Shown here piece by piece: positions 12,378 to 23,983 of a stretch of DNA of 64,000 bases (positions within the stretch are counted from its first letter, which is position 1; every line of letters starts with the position of its first letter). The notes under the pieces were generated by a model. That model had not been told where the DNA came from. It made no database searches and saw only the letters and a program-made list of their open reading frames with translations. A program made the position numbers and the translations under genes. Source of the DNA: Brachypodium distachyon (Eukaryota > Streptophyta > Magnoliopsida > Poales > Poaceae); assembly GCF_000005505.3 (NCBI RefSeq), contig NC_016131.3, positions 65,062,355-65,126,354 of the forward strand. The letters are read 5' to 3'.

Positions 12378-13997
12378 TCTCGGTAAAGGCTGATTAATCA
12401 ACGTGTACCTGTGCACCTGGCTGGTTTCTGGAAGCCTCGCGCGCAACTAACAAATCGGATAAGCTCAGATCGAAACAAACTCTTGTTAGCGTACGCGTAT
12501 CTGGCAGATAAACGCGTCTTCGATTTAAACAGCTGCCGTGTGAAACAAGATGCAGAGGAGCGCCTATAAAAGACCAGACGGAGCTCTCGGCCGAGGGGGA
12601 GGTCAGAGAGAGAGAGGAAGAGAAAAACAGGCAGGAAGCTCCGGCGCACGTATGTGCAGCCGAGGAGCTCGCCGGGAGACGAAGCCGTTGGAGAGACGGA
12701 GGCAGACGTCTCGATGCACACGCACGCTGCACCGACGCCCTGCCTTAGCTTCGTCTTCCATCTAGCCGTTAAAAATCCACCAAGGTTTCCAACCAAATCA
12801 GCTAGCGGGGAGCCGGCGGCGGCAACGACGACACATCTTCAACCAGGCTTTCGTCAAGATGGTGCTCCCGCTGGTGCCTGCTCATGGTGAAATATTATAG
12901 ATGAGATCGAATCGTTATTTTACTTGACGAAAGATAAAAGCAATAGCATACATGGCTGCTTCTCTAGATCATCCAAGATGGGTGTTAGAGTCAGCTACGC
13001 ATTTACACGACCACAGCGCGACAGCCTCATCAACATCGGCTGTGCGAAGCATATGAAAAACAACACACCAAGTGTTAAAAGTATCTCAATACCTATGACC
13101 ATGGCGTGACCGCTTCATCATGTCGGCCATACAGAATTTATGAAAAAAGTATAGCGTGCAAAACTGTTAATCTAGATCATCCAAACATGGGTGCTAGATT
13201 GAACCGACTACACGCTGATACGACCATGGCCCAATTGTCTCATCATGTTGGTCATGGATAATCTTGTTTCCTCCCGGAGGGCATGATTTATGACCGGATC
13301 AAAGGCATGCTTCATCAAGCGCCTAAGCTACAAAATAATCGATCACATCTAGTACCGACGAGGCTGGATGAGATCATGACTTGCCGAGGCCGGCTAGGTC
13401 ACGAATATATCGACATGTCATAAATCCATAGGATCGGACACTCCATTGCTAGGCACCGACGAGGCAAAAGCAACATACACATGTCCGGACTCGATGAAGT
13501 CAAGGTGGATACACGACTGGGCACCGACGAGGCGAAAGTCATCCCCTTCATCGACGACAAATCCTATTGGCAATACCAACATGCCAATATATACACGTGA
13601 CCGGGTATCGGCAAAACAAAGCCGGACACCCGCACCATATTTATAAAAATCATATGCATCGAGCAATCCAAAATTCAACGACGACCATCAGCGCAGCCTA
13701 ATCGGAGGTATTCTGCAGGCTTAATCCTGCAGATGTAATTAAGGAATCAGCGGACCACACGAAATCTTCTAGTCAGATACTCCTTAAGCATAGTCACAGA
13801 AGTCAAACTCCCGCGGAAGCATGTACCATGTACTTTGTATTCAATACAATGATCAATAAATATATAGGGTTCCCGTATATACTGGGTGTGTTTGTCATCT
13901 ATTTGTTTCGTTTTCGTCAAACACTCACTCCGTTCCTAAATACTTGTCGTGGTTTTATTTAGAAACAGAGAGAGTAGCTTTCATAAAGACAATCTGT
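12378..13997. other. Gene-free stretch
   Basis: Apart from a GC-rich promoter/exon-like island (12550-12890) I see no supportable gene. Degenerate CACCGACGAGGC repeats at 13450-13540 look transposon-derived. One end of a Stowaway-like MITE (CTCCGTTCCTAAATACTTGTC) lies at 13929-13949. Confidence 0.45.
12563..12886 (+). promoter_or_regulatory. TATA box and orphan first-exon candidate
   Basis: CCTATAAAAGACC (12562-12574) is a good TATA box, followed by a GA-rich GC-rich leader and an ATG at 12859 opening MVLPLVPAHG, then a GTGAAA that could act as a splice donor. No downstream exon was found. It may be a relict promoter and first exon of a lost gene, or a chance GC-rich island. Confidence 0.25.
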
Positions 13998-14698
13998 ACT
14001 GGAAGATAGATGCTAAAGGATGGTGTTCTGTTGGTCGAAGGGCTGGTTGACAATCTGAAGCTTCTTCTAGAAGGACATTGTGAGCTTGATGCTGGTCTTC
14101 GCCCTGATGGCTGCGGCTATGCTGTCATTCTTTATGGAAACCCGTCGCCCAGGAGCTGCTTCGCAGCTGCTCCCGCCGGCTGTGGCGAGTCACGGGTGAG
14201 GTGTTCCGGCGATCGTTGGGGGGCCTTTGACGCTTCGACTGGAGGGTTGATCCTATCTGAGCAAATGGATGTTGTGTAGTCAACTTGAGAAGCCTGGCGA
14301 ATTCTGGATGCAGTGAACTGTAGTCTTTGCATGCTATGCTGTCATGTTGGCAGCGTCTTTTTGTCAGATTAGGAATAGTCTCAGTTTTTGAGCTTGGGTA
14401 GCTTCAGGTTGTAGCCTGTGCTGCTGGTAGCTAGATGTTGGGTGAGTGTGTTGGGTTATCTATTTTCTATTAAAAGAAATTTGGTTTTCTTGAATGAAAT
14501 CGGAGAAACTCTCACTTTGTCTTACATCCCAACTCAGTCAAGAAACAAATCATTACAACATGGTGAGATTGAAACAGAGCAACTCAAGGTTCTACATGCA
14601 TTCGCTGAAACCAGAAATTTTGGACCGATTTAAACTCAAATATGTAAAAGGTAAGCCATAGAGGCTAGCCGGCCATTATTGGCTCCTTCGCTAACTAG
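13998..14698. other. Unassigned stretch
   Basis: A G+T-rich segment with an 89-codon plus-strand frame (14010-14279) that resembles no family I know. The end, near ATCGGAGAAACTCTC (about 14500), resembles transposon-derived sequence, but I cannot name it. Confidence 0.35.
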
Positions 14699-14900
14699 CT
14701 AGCCTGTGAGAAAGCCACAGGCGTTGGCCGCAAGTGTGTGCATCCTCGACAAAATTTGATCAGTTGGGCGTTGATAAAACTGCTGATTCATCAGACCTTT
14801 GACGTGGTGGACGCACATGGGCATCTCCGTCGAGACGATGTAGACGCGGCTGTCGCCCTCCAGGCCGAGCCCGTTGGCCGGGAAATACCGAGTACTCCGT
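14699..14900 (-). pseudogene. F-box/DUF295-like C-terminal fragment
   Basis: The minus-strand frame contains RYFPANGLGLEGDSRVYIV followed by STEMPMCVHHV, which resembles the C-terminal F-P-A-x-GL-x-G-x-x-VY segment of grass DUF295 F-box proteins. No F-box or N-terminal part is present. I call it a gene fragment, with modest confidence. Confidence 0.35.
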
Positions 14901-16273
14901 AGATCTTTTCCCCTAGCTCTTATCTCATTCAAAGGTTAAGAAGCATTTTACACCTAGGTGAATAATCCTATATAAGAAATACCATGGGACTCTAGGTGAC
15001 ATCGAGTAAGTACTATTGTTGATGCTCTTTGCTGACTCTTACTCAATTTTATCATATTTCACTTTCCTTAACATCAACAAATTCTAAATAAGCGCCGATT
15101 AAGTGTCGACCTCTAAGAATACCTTAACAATCTCCGGATGCCGCATCATTAGAACTAGATGATGCCCCCGCATTTTGTTGTGGAAATTTTTAGTTAACAT
15201 ACGTGAGCCCATGTTGTTGAGAACATACATGAGTGAAAAAGAGCAACAAAAGAGTATCCAGTGAAAATGTATAATGGAATTGTATGATAAATTATAGATT
15301 CTTCACTTTGTGGAAATAGCTTGATGAAAAGTAGTATGCATGCATGTGCAAAAAATATGAATTTTTCACTAAATAGGTGTGAACAAATTAATGGTGTGAT
15401 GATTTGGCATGCTTGCATGTTGAGAGAAATCAAATACTCATCTGTCCAACAAAAGATGTCTCAAATTTGTCAAAATTTAGATGTATTTAGACATGACTTA
15501 GTGTATAGATGCATTCAAATTTGGTCAAAATGGAGACATCTTTGTTGGACGGAAGGAGTAACGGGTTTGTCCTATTTAGATATAGAAAATATGGCTGAAA
15601 TAAAAAATGATCATAGGTGGACCACCAAAACAAATTTGGAGAAATGCAGTGATCAAACTGAACCTTAATCCTAAGACACCATAAGTACAGGTGGCCATCG
15701 GGGCGGCCCGACTTCTGTTAAACGGGCCTAGCTCGGGCCCAACAAGCTTGGCTATATAGGGGCCGGGCCGGCCCAAAATGCCTCTCTCGGCCCAGGTGCG
15801 GCACAGAGCATGGACGGGCCGGCCGGGGCCCGTTAAGCCCTCCGGGCCCACTGAAGCCCGCCTCAGCACATGGGCCAGATTAGTGAAAAAAGAAAAAAGT
15901 TTGGGCTGGGCCAAAAGATGAAGAAAATGATAGGCTAAAAGAGAAAAAATGATGGATTGGTCAGAGAGAAGTCTAATGGGCCAAATGTGCTAAACGGGCC
16001 GTGCCGGGCCGGCCCGGGGGCCTAAGGATGAAGCCTTTTACTCCATGCTATTTTTTTTTTCCTAGCCCGCTTCAGCGCTTGTTCTCTTGTTCTTCTCCCT
16101 TCGGCGGCCTCCCCCGCGGGCCAATCTTGCTCCCTTCTTCCCCCGCCCCCGGAAAATTTGATTAGCGCTTCTTCCTCCCTCCATCGGTCCATCCCCACCC
16201 CGGACGCCCCACCCCACCACCAGTAACCGCCTCGCCTGACCCAACCCTGCCAGCCTAGCCCCAGGCATTTGCA
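14901..16273. other. Gene-free stretch with MITE and GGCCC-rich repeat
   Basis: It contains a Stowaway-type MITE (15437-15558) and a 330-bp block (15690-16022) of recurrent GGGCC/GGCCC words (for example GGGCCGGGCCGGCCC), a pattern seen in grass DNA-transposon subterminal regions. A pyrimidine-rich stretch just before the F-box-like gene may be its leader. Confidence 0.45.
15437..15558. mobile_element. Stowaway-type MITE, family S1
   Basis: 122 bp, inverted ends around CTGTCCAACAAAAGATGTCTC and its complement, flanked by TA on both sides. The same family occurs at 17422, 45122 and 59917. Confidence 0.85.
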
Positions 16274-16586
16274 ATGGCGGAGCTGGTCCTCCTCGCCGCA
16301 ATCGGCCAAGGGGAGAGTGCCGCCGATTGCCTACTCGCCTCTCTAACATCGTCTTCCCGCAACACGACCGCTGGTCGGCGCGGGCACAGCCTCCTCAGGC
16401 TCGTGCTCCCCCCTGGGGCTAATCGGGCGTCAAGGAGCCGCCGGGAACCGGCGATTCCTCGACCAGAGGCAGCTCTTGCGCCTGTGCTCCATGTTGGCGC
16501 GGGAGGAACTTCGCGGGGAACGCGAGCAGGTTCGCCTCTCCAACGACGGATACGCCCACGATCTTACTGACCTCCTCGCCCCCGCC

Positions 16587-16914
16587 CCATCCGCTGCGGT
16601 GGAGGAGGGGGTTCAGGTTGGACACCAAGTCGACGACCTGCTCGCCTTCGGCCGCCTTCTCAGGCCCCCATCCGCAGCGGCGGCGGAGGGCATTCAGGTC
16701 GGAGTCCACAACGACTGCATACCTGCCCTCTTCGGCTCCGCCCCATTCGCTGTGCTGAGTGAGGGGATTCAGGTCGCACACCACCTCGACCACACCGCGT
16801 ACATCCTCTCCCCCGCCACATCTACTGCGGGAAGCAGCAGTGTTCTGATCGGTGAGTCCCTCAACCGTCTCGTCAACGCCACATCCGCAGCGGCGCACGG
16901 GATTCAGGCCGGAC
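16587..16914 (+). repeat. In-gene imperfect repeat (PSAAxxEGIQVG units)
   Basis: CCATCCGCTGCGGTGGAGGA...GGTTCAGGTTG at 16587 recurs at about 16668, 16743 and 16881, with a very degenerate unit near 16819. The spacing is 60-81 bp, always a multiple of three or close to it. The translated units read PSAAVEEGVQVG, PSAAAAEGIQVG, PFAVLSEGIQVA and TSAAAHGIQAG. Confidence 0.8.
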
Positions 16915-17421
16915 TGCCCGCAGACGGGAAGCTTCAGACCGCGGAGCATCTACTGCTGGACCTGGACCTGGACCGGATCCTAGGACAGGCCTCCGAAGAC
17001 AGGCCTCGGCTCTTGGCTCTCCTCGGGCGATCTAGTCTAGCCAGGCAATACATAGTTTCAGATATGTGCTTCTGCGGCCAGTTTGATAATCTTGCTGCAA
17101 TGACTATACCATGTCTACTGCTCATGAGCCCGACGGGCACCATCTTGCTCCCATGGCATCTGGGAGCGTGGTCTGGGGGTTTATTGAGCCGCGGCCTACC
17201 TTGCGCCCCTGCTGCTCCTGGTGCTGGGCCTTCACATTCGGTACATTTTCCCATAAAACTTTGCTCGACACGGTAATTCTTCTTTTCTAATGCTTATAAA
17301 CATTCGAGTTGGTGGTTCATCTTTGGAGACGTTAGATAATTATTACTTGATTGTCAGAGACTTCTTATTTTCATCAATTTATTACCTGTGCATGCACAAA
17401 ATCCACTCTCATATTCTTATA

Positions 17422-17545
17422 CTCCCTCCGTCCAACAAAGGATGTCTCAATTTTGACCAAATTTGAATGCATCTATATACTAAGTCATGTCTAAATACAT
17501 CCAAATTTTAACAAACTTGAGACATCTTTTGTTGGACGGAGGGAG
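17422..17545. mobile_element. Stowaway-type MITE, family S1, in the F-box-like intron
   Basis: 124 bp, from CTCCCTCCGTCCAACAAAGG to its complement. Flanked by TA on the left and CA on the right (one changed base). It lies within the 17241-17788 intron. Confidence 0.88.
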
Positions 17546-18816
17546 CAGATGATTTTGCCGATCCGTAGCAATGCACGGGCACTTCACTGGACAGTATAAA
17601 GACATGTGAAATCCTAAGGTACCATAAGTACAAAAACAGAAGTTGTTTTTGTATTTAATAGAAGCTGAGTTATTTGGAGGCTTGTGGTTTTTCTTTGAAC
17701 TTTACGTGTTTAATTAACTTCTGTTATACTGAGTTGGTACCTACTTATTGTTAAGTGATGAAGCCTGACTATGATATATTGAAAACAGAGTCTGCTAACA
17801 GTGCAAAGTGATATTCTGATGTACATGGAGGAGTTCCTGTCCCCAAAGGAAGGACTCAGTCTGAGGTTATCATGCAAGGGAATGCTGGCTAGTCTCCCTT
17901 GGGTCTTGGATTGCTCCCTAACACCTCTCCTGCTGCTCATTTTACCTTCAGCTACGCCATGTTTGGGACTGTATAGTCCATTAGCAGGCGAGATATTTGC
18001 TCTTGAGAGCACCACAGGGCGTGGTTACAAGCAAATAACACTGTTCTCAAGTCATCAAGAGTGGGTCTTATTGAAGATTGATGATCAACTGTGCCTGGTC
18101 AATTTGCTCAATAATGTCAAGAAGGTGATCCCTCCACCTTCTAGAGCAAGACATTATACTCTGATGGATTTACTGGTAAATGAACAGGGAGTCCACATAT
18201 TTGGGATTAGCACCCCAGGTCGTCGAAATGCAATTATTGGTGAGTATACTGTTGGCGGTTGGGCTGAGCAAAGCTATGCCAGCAATGCCTCATTCCTACT
18301 CTCAGATCATTCTAAACCAGTAAAGATCCGTGCAAGCTGTTACTGCTTAGCCAATGATGGAAGTATTGGTGTATACACAAGAGGATCTTGGGATATAGTG
18401 AAGATGCCCGACAAGAGGGTCTTCCTTCACTCGTCTGGATACTTGGTTCCGTGGGGCAAAAACTGTGTGTTACTTTGGTTTCCCACCAAGGAAAGGCCCT
18501 CATCGTTGGGTTTGATCCCATGCGGCGGAGATGGATTGATGTCCCCCATCTTCAGGGGCGCAGTATATTCACTGGGACTAAACAGACAATGCTTATCCAA
18601 AGAACAGTTGATGGTTTCAAGGACAAAGTTATTGTGCCGATGTTTCAGAAGGCCCCTAGCCAGCAGAAAGGCTGCCTTGTGAAGAGATCTAACCGATGGT
18701 TTCTCCTGGGAACAGAGTCTCGAGGGTGCATTGATAGCAAGGTACACCAGCAAACAATCTACCAGGCTTACTATCAAGCGCAAAACAGTCTCTCCGGACA
18801 CGCCTTTCAGGTTTAG

Positions 18817-20995
18817 GGAACACCTCTGGGTTGATTTTGTCATGGACGACAAATCAGCCGCTCAGTGATGTTCATATAGTTGACAGTTGTGTTGAGAAAA
18901 CTTAGTTGATGCAGTAACAATATATTGAGTAACACTGCCAGAGCACTTTGAATAAGCTTGTATACCATTGGATTCTTTTCCGATGTTCGATCTGTGTATG
19001 ATTTCTTTTCAGTTTATCTTCTAGTTCGCATTGAAATGTTGTATCACATGGCCCCTCCAGTTTCTATTTGAATAATCTGTTGGTAAGACCCTTCAAGGCT
19101 TCAAGTCATCTGTTTTCCTTTTACACTGCTTGGGTCACTCCTTTTCATTTATCACACATTATTAATCCAAAGCTTTGAGCATAGCATGTTGTCTCTGGCA
19201 ATGTCTACATTTGAGTCACTGTGTCCCTAGGTTTGGGTGAAGGGAAATGAGGAGATGAAGGAAGTTGTTACAGTGTCTTGTTTCATTTTGTTATATCTTT
19301 GTAGAGAAATTATTTGGTAGCAGCTATTTGTCTGTTGAAAAATTGTTGTTTATTTTGCTATGTAGAGAAGAACTCTCATGATTCAGTGAATTTTAACTGG
19401 GGCGCGCCTTTAACTGGATATGTAGGCTGGAAGAAAGCCACGATGGTTCTTGTCTTCTTAACTACCATAATACAACCAAATTCAAATTCTTTTGGCTAGT
19501 AATGATTTGGAAATGTACGACCTTTCCTATGCATTGCAATCATACGTAGGGAGAGCCTATGGCCGAAATTGTTCTCGTTTTGTTTTGAATGACTTTAGTC
19601 TCCACCACTCGCATGGCCCTTTTATTAATCACAAAGCAAATCATACGGGTGAGACGATCGACTGAAACTTGAGGAAGATGTAAAAAAAAAAAAGAGGCTC
19701 AATGAGATTAACTCATCAGTTGCAACAATTAATATCCCTTGTTAATTGCTCCTAAGGCTAATAAACCGAGATTCCAAATGAAGTTGCTAAAACCAGTTGT
19801 CCGAGGAATGTAGCGGATCTCACGTTCATCTCGAACAACCATTAGCTGCGATCAGGCTAATGCTTCCGCTTCCCATCGTCCATCAGATCCCGAGGATGGC
19901 GCAAGGTTCAGTTCTAGATTCTCTGCAGAGAAACACTAAGTTAAGTGATACGTTTTCGCTGGCATCAATTATACTGAAATTTCTTCACAAGAAAACGAAA
20001 TTGGGTTATCCTGAATTCCTGCTGATATTGATGTTCCCGAAGTTTAACGGATTGTCAACGCCATTGTCAAAAAGAAAATAGTTAGGCTATGTTGGCAAAC
20101 CCATGCATGCAGTTGGATCGATATGATTCACACCGTGGTAAAACTAAAAGAATATCTCTGGTACTTATAAAATCATCAACATTTTCTTTTCTAAATCTAC
20201 CTCACAAAACGTACACAAACCATTCCACCTCACAATTACCAAAAAATTAGACCCACTAAATCAGCTCCTATATTTCGACAACAATTTAGGACCGGAGGGA
20301 GTAACTTTTAGCCTCCTAATTTTTTCCGTATGTACGTTTAGCGTTTAATTCACGTGCGAGTGTCTGACTTACTCAACCACCCTACCCCCGATCCACAAGT
20401 ATGCATCTTTCTCGATCTCTGCTCCCGAATCCCGAGCCGGGCATATAGCGTTCTTCGATTTGACACTTCCTCCCCATCCTCTCTGCCTTTGCGCGCCGCC
20501 CTCACCTCGCGTGCCCGCCATCAGGATTCAAGGGTCTTTTTGAAACCTTTAAAAGTAGTAAGGCTCGTGTAGGGATACCTATAACGATGTTGTTGCTACA
20601 ATCTGATTGCAGTCTCTATGTAAAAGCCTCAACAGAATTTCATGTTGCAACGTAGTATGATATCACGGAGAAGATGTTTTTAAGACATTTCATTGTAATT
20701 CTTAATTATAGAAATTACCTTATAGTTTTTAGAATATATGATCAAAAGCATTGTACCTGTGATGGCAGGGGTGGACCCAGTCGGGTTATTGGGTGGGGCA
20801 CGCCCCACCCAATAATTTTTAAAATCCTTTATTCTTAGTAATAATTATCAGAAAAAAAAATTAAAAAAATTTAGAACCGCAGTGTATTCGCCGTCCAATA
20901 TTAGAAAACCTGGGTCCGCTAGGGATGGTTCTCGTTTTTAATAAAATTGCAGGTTATTTTTTTTTTTTTAAAAAGCTTTGCGTTGACTACAGTCG
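18817..20995. other. Gene-free stretch
   Basis: The first few hundred bases are the 3' flank of the F-box-like gene. No further gene is supported. A single MITE end (GGACCGGAGGGAGTA) lies at 20290-20302, and a hAT-like short element may lie at 20766-20924. Confidence 0.45.
20766..20924. mobile_element. Possible hAT-type MITE
   Basis: The left end CAGGGGTGGACCCAG and the right end TGGGTCCGCTAGGG are approximately inverted, like the ends of small grass hAT elements (compare CAGGGGCGGAGCC at 23984). There is an internal hairpin GTGGGGCACGCCCCAC. No clean 8-bp duplication was seen, so this is tentative. Confidence 0.4.
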
Positions 20996-22651
20996 TCTCG
21001 CCGCCGATCAGAAGCTCCACGCCCGCCTCGTCGGCTCGTCGCCCCCTCCGTGATTCTCTCCAACTTCCTCGGCTCTAAGCTGATCTCCCTCTACTCCAGG
21101 ACCGCACGCCTCGACGACGCCCGCAGGGTGTTCGACGCCATCCCCCATCCTAACATCTTCGACTGGAACGCCATCCTCATCTTGCTCTCCCTCCACTCGC
21201 CCGAACTCTCTGCGGCAATTCGTCTTTTCGCTGGCTCCGGCGTATCCCCGACGAAGTCACCGTCTCCGCACTCCTCAAGTCCCTTGTCGCATCCGGATCG
21301 GGCCTGTCCCCGCTCGTCACAGGGGAGCTCCACGCCCTCGCGCTCCTGCGCGGATTCGGCACATACCTTTTCGTCTCAAATGGACTCGTCAGTGAGTACG
21401 GGAACACGGGGGAGTGGGGGACATATGCCCTGCTCGCGCGGTGTTTGATGAAATGCCACGCAGGGACGCCTTGTCCTGGAATTCGCTTATATCGGCTTTT
21501 TCCCGTGGAGGGTGGTACTGAGAAGGCGAGAATGCCGGGAGTTGTTCGATGAATTGGTGCGGGCTCGTGCCATTAGTAGTGTTTCAGCCAAACATTATCA
21601 CTGACAAGCGTGCTACATGCTTGTGCCCAGCTCAGGGGTGTTGATTTTGCTCCGGATTGCCGCTGAGAGCGGTCTTCACTTCTACGTCGAGACGCGGAAC
21701 TTAGTGACCGGGTTTTACGCCAAATGTGGGCGGTTGCAGTATGCACGTAAGAAATACAGTCAGTTACAGTGCCATGATTACTGGTTGCATGAACAATGCG
21801 CATGTGGATGAGGGAACTAGTCTTTTCCACCAAGGCACCAAGCGGATGCTAAAGTCATCAACTTATGGAATGCATTGATTCCTGGTTAAAATGGATTCTA
21901 GTCTGATGTTCTTGGATTACTGCCCAATGCAGCTAAGATTGCAATTATCATCCCTTCAGTTACATTGTTCTCAACTTTACTTGGAGCAAAGCAAGCTCAT
22001 GGTTATGTGATCAGAGCAACAATGCTGTGAGTGCATTGATCGATGCTTACGCAAAGTCTGGATTTCTTGGTATGGCCAAGAAGGTGTTTGAATCGAATGA
22101 GAATAGAAGCACAATTGTTTGGGCATCAATCATAGCGGCAGCCGTGACTCATGGAGACATTGTGGAAGCATTGGGCCTTTTCAGCCAGATGGTCAGTGCT
22201 GGCACTGGGCCGGATACTGTAACTTTCAACGTTGCGCTCACTGCATGTGCTCAGGCGAGTAAGGTAGCTGAAGCTCGTGAAGTTTTCGACTCCATGCAAA
22301 TTGTGTTTGGTATCAGTCCAGTGATGGAGCAGTATGCTTGCATAGTTTCTGTGCTCAGCCGTGCTGGTATGCTTAAGGATCCCCTTGAGCTTGTAAACAA
22401 GATGCCTTTTGAGCTAAATGCAAAGGTCTGGGGTTCATTGCGTAATGGAACAGCAGCAGTTGGTGATGTTGAGCTTGGTCGGTTTGCATTTGATCGACAA
22501 TTTATGATTGAGCCTAAGAACACCGGTAACTACATTGTGAGGATAATCTGTACTCAAATGCTGGCAAATGGGAAGAAGATGAAATCATAAGGAGTATGCT
22601 CTGTGGAGTTGGATTGGAGAAGGTTACTGGGTGTAGTTTGGAATTGAGCGG
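20996..22651 (+). pseudogene. PPR gene pseudogene, 5'-truncated (paralogue of 37037-38827)
   Basis: The block aligns along its length with the intact PPR gene downstream but begins at about codon 29 of that gene. Homologous frames are scattered: 21050-21448, 21617-21811 and 22027-22590, the last still reading like the intact C-terminal repeats (SALIDAYAKSGFLGMAKKVF, VTFNVALTACAQASKVAEA). Lesions include a 27-nt deletion near 21920 and a 16-nt deletion near 22018, each bounded by a 3-nt microhomology, plus several frameshifts and stops. Homology continues past the stop into the 3' flank. It is non-functional as a full PPR protein. Confidence 0.92.
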
Positions 22652-23983
22652 GTCAATAGTTCGCAAGGTTTTCTTGTTGTGGATACATTGTTAACAAAGC
22701 AGGCAGCAGAAACTTAATTTAGAGCTGGCAGCTTAATCAGGTCAAATTATTGAATAGAGCCTGACCTCAACCTAACAGTAGGATGAAGACAAGTTATATT
22801 GATGACATCCAAATGGTTCTAATAGTTGAGATGTGATTATCAAGCCTGATAGCATACTGGCCTTCTGGAGTTGTCTGGACCATGGTATTCGGCACCTGGT
22901 CGTGCGGTTGATCATATGATTTGATTAAGCAACAAATTCTGGGACGATAAATTAGCACGAGCTTAGGAATCACGAGCATTGCTTCCATGGTATTCTTATC
23001 TGAACCTTTTGTACTATATCTGACCTTACTCTTGTTATCTTTATTTTCCTTTTCAACGACAATGGGGACCAAAGCAACGTATTATTTCTTATCATATTTT
23101 TTTTCTGGTAGCAAGAGTAGTCTAATTCGAGGTTTCAGAACGTGCATGAATCCCATATCCGTTACTCCTGGATGAAATAGAGATCAAGGTGCAGAAGATT
23201 ACCCAATTCCAAAGAAAAAGTTTCTTCAAATACCATATAAATCCAATGAATTATGGGTTGCTCTTCCTGCTTTAACATGGAAAAGCCAATGTAATTCTTA
23301 AGAGTTATGTTCGGATGCACCCATGATTCAAGTGGTGATCTGTGTGTGTATTTGGATTTTTAACAATGCGGCAGAAAATAGACTGGTTCTTGTAAATGTC
23401 TGTGAATTTTATGTTTTCCAAGCATTATTAGAAACACGGGAGTTAGAACTAGAACTGCAAAGAGAGAACACAACAAGATCTATCTTTTGGCACCATCGTG
23501 CTTGTGTATGCTTACATGCTTTGGATCATTCCACTTCTCTACTTCCCAGCTCATGAACTCCAGAAGAAGAAAAGCACACAAGCAGCTCTCAGGTCTGTAC
23601 CCAACTTATTCTGGTCACTACCAGAAAAGCATGACTCTTATCTCGTTCTGCACCCACTACTCACGTGCCAAAACTTCACAGGTCGAAGGTTATAGTGATC
23701 TCCACATGCAGTGACCGCCCAGATGAGGCAAGGAGATAATGTTACCAGTGTCGACTTTGATTAGGTGAACATACCAACTTACAATCTTGATATGTGGTTG
23801 TCCAGTCCAGTGCGCGCTCAAGCCTTGGAGTTCAAGTGAAGCTAAGGGAGTATAATCACCACATCACTTTAATCATGTTTTGAAGAAAAATAGTTTTTGC
23901 TGAAGAAATGCATCTTCTTAATCACAGAGTACAGCTGTGGGCTCCTGTATTTTAATCAGTAAGATTTTGTATGGAGGTTGAAG
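22652..23983. other. Duplicated 3' flank of the PPR segment, left of the hAT
   Basis: This block matches 38828-40133 throughout, for example GGCAGCAGAAACTTAATTTA here versus GGCAACAGAAACTTAATTTA there. Short open frames here (such as 23323-23556) are shadows within non-coding homologous DNA. Confidence 0.85.

Larger units (their letters stand above)
16274..18816 (+). pseudogene. F-box-like protein gene, frameshifted
   Basis: Exon 1 is open from about 16352 to 17240 and exon 2 runs from 17789 to 18816. The junction 17240/17789 (TCG|GTACAT...AACAG|AGT) joins them in phase 0. Exon 2 begins with an F-box-like segment (SDILMYMEEFLSPKEGLSLR then LSCKGMLASLPW), followed by a beta-rich region like the kelch/DUF295 part of plant F-box proteins. 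F-box proteins act as substrate receptors of SCF ubiquitin ligases. At the G run 18453-18456 the reading frame moves from ...SSGYLVPWG to QKLCVTLVSHQGKALIVGF, which implies loss of one G. Exon 1 encodes ~250 residues of unknown type with 4-5 imperfect PSAAxxEGIQVG repeats. The best ATG in its frame is at 16491. An ATG at 16274 lies in another frame, so a second frameshift is possible near 16415. It may be a pseudogene, or the base calls may be wrong. Confidence 0.55.

Noticed and set aside
12394..12796. Overlapping minus-strand frames of 112 and 132 codons
   Set aside because: They lie opposite a TATA box and GC-rich leader, contradict each other in frame, and show no domain.
16419..16949. 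176-codon minus-strand frame opposite the F-box-like first exon
   Set aside because: GC-rich shadow of the plus-strand repeat-bearing exon; its residues mirror the repeat.
17553..17600. Helitron 3' end in the F-box-like intron (CCGTAGCAATGCACGGGC)
   Set aside because: The motif is suggestive, but no matching 5' end and no CTAG-T border were found; only a CTGG is present.
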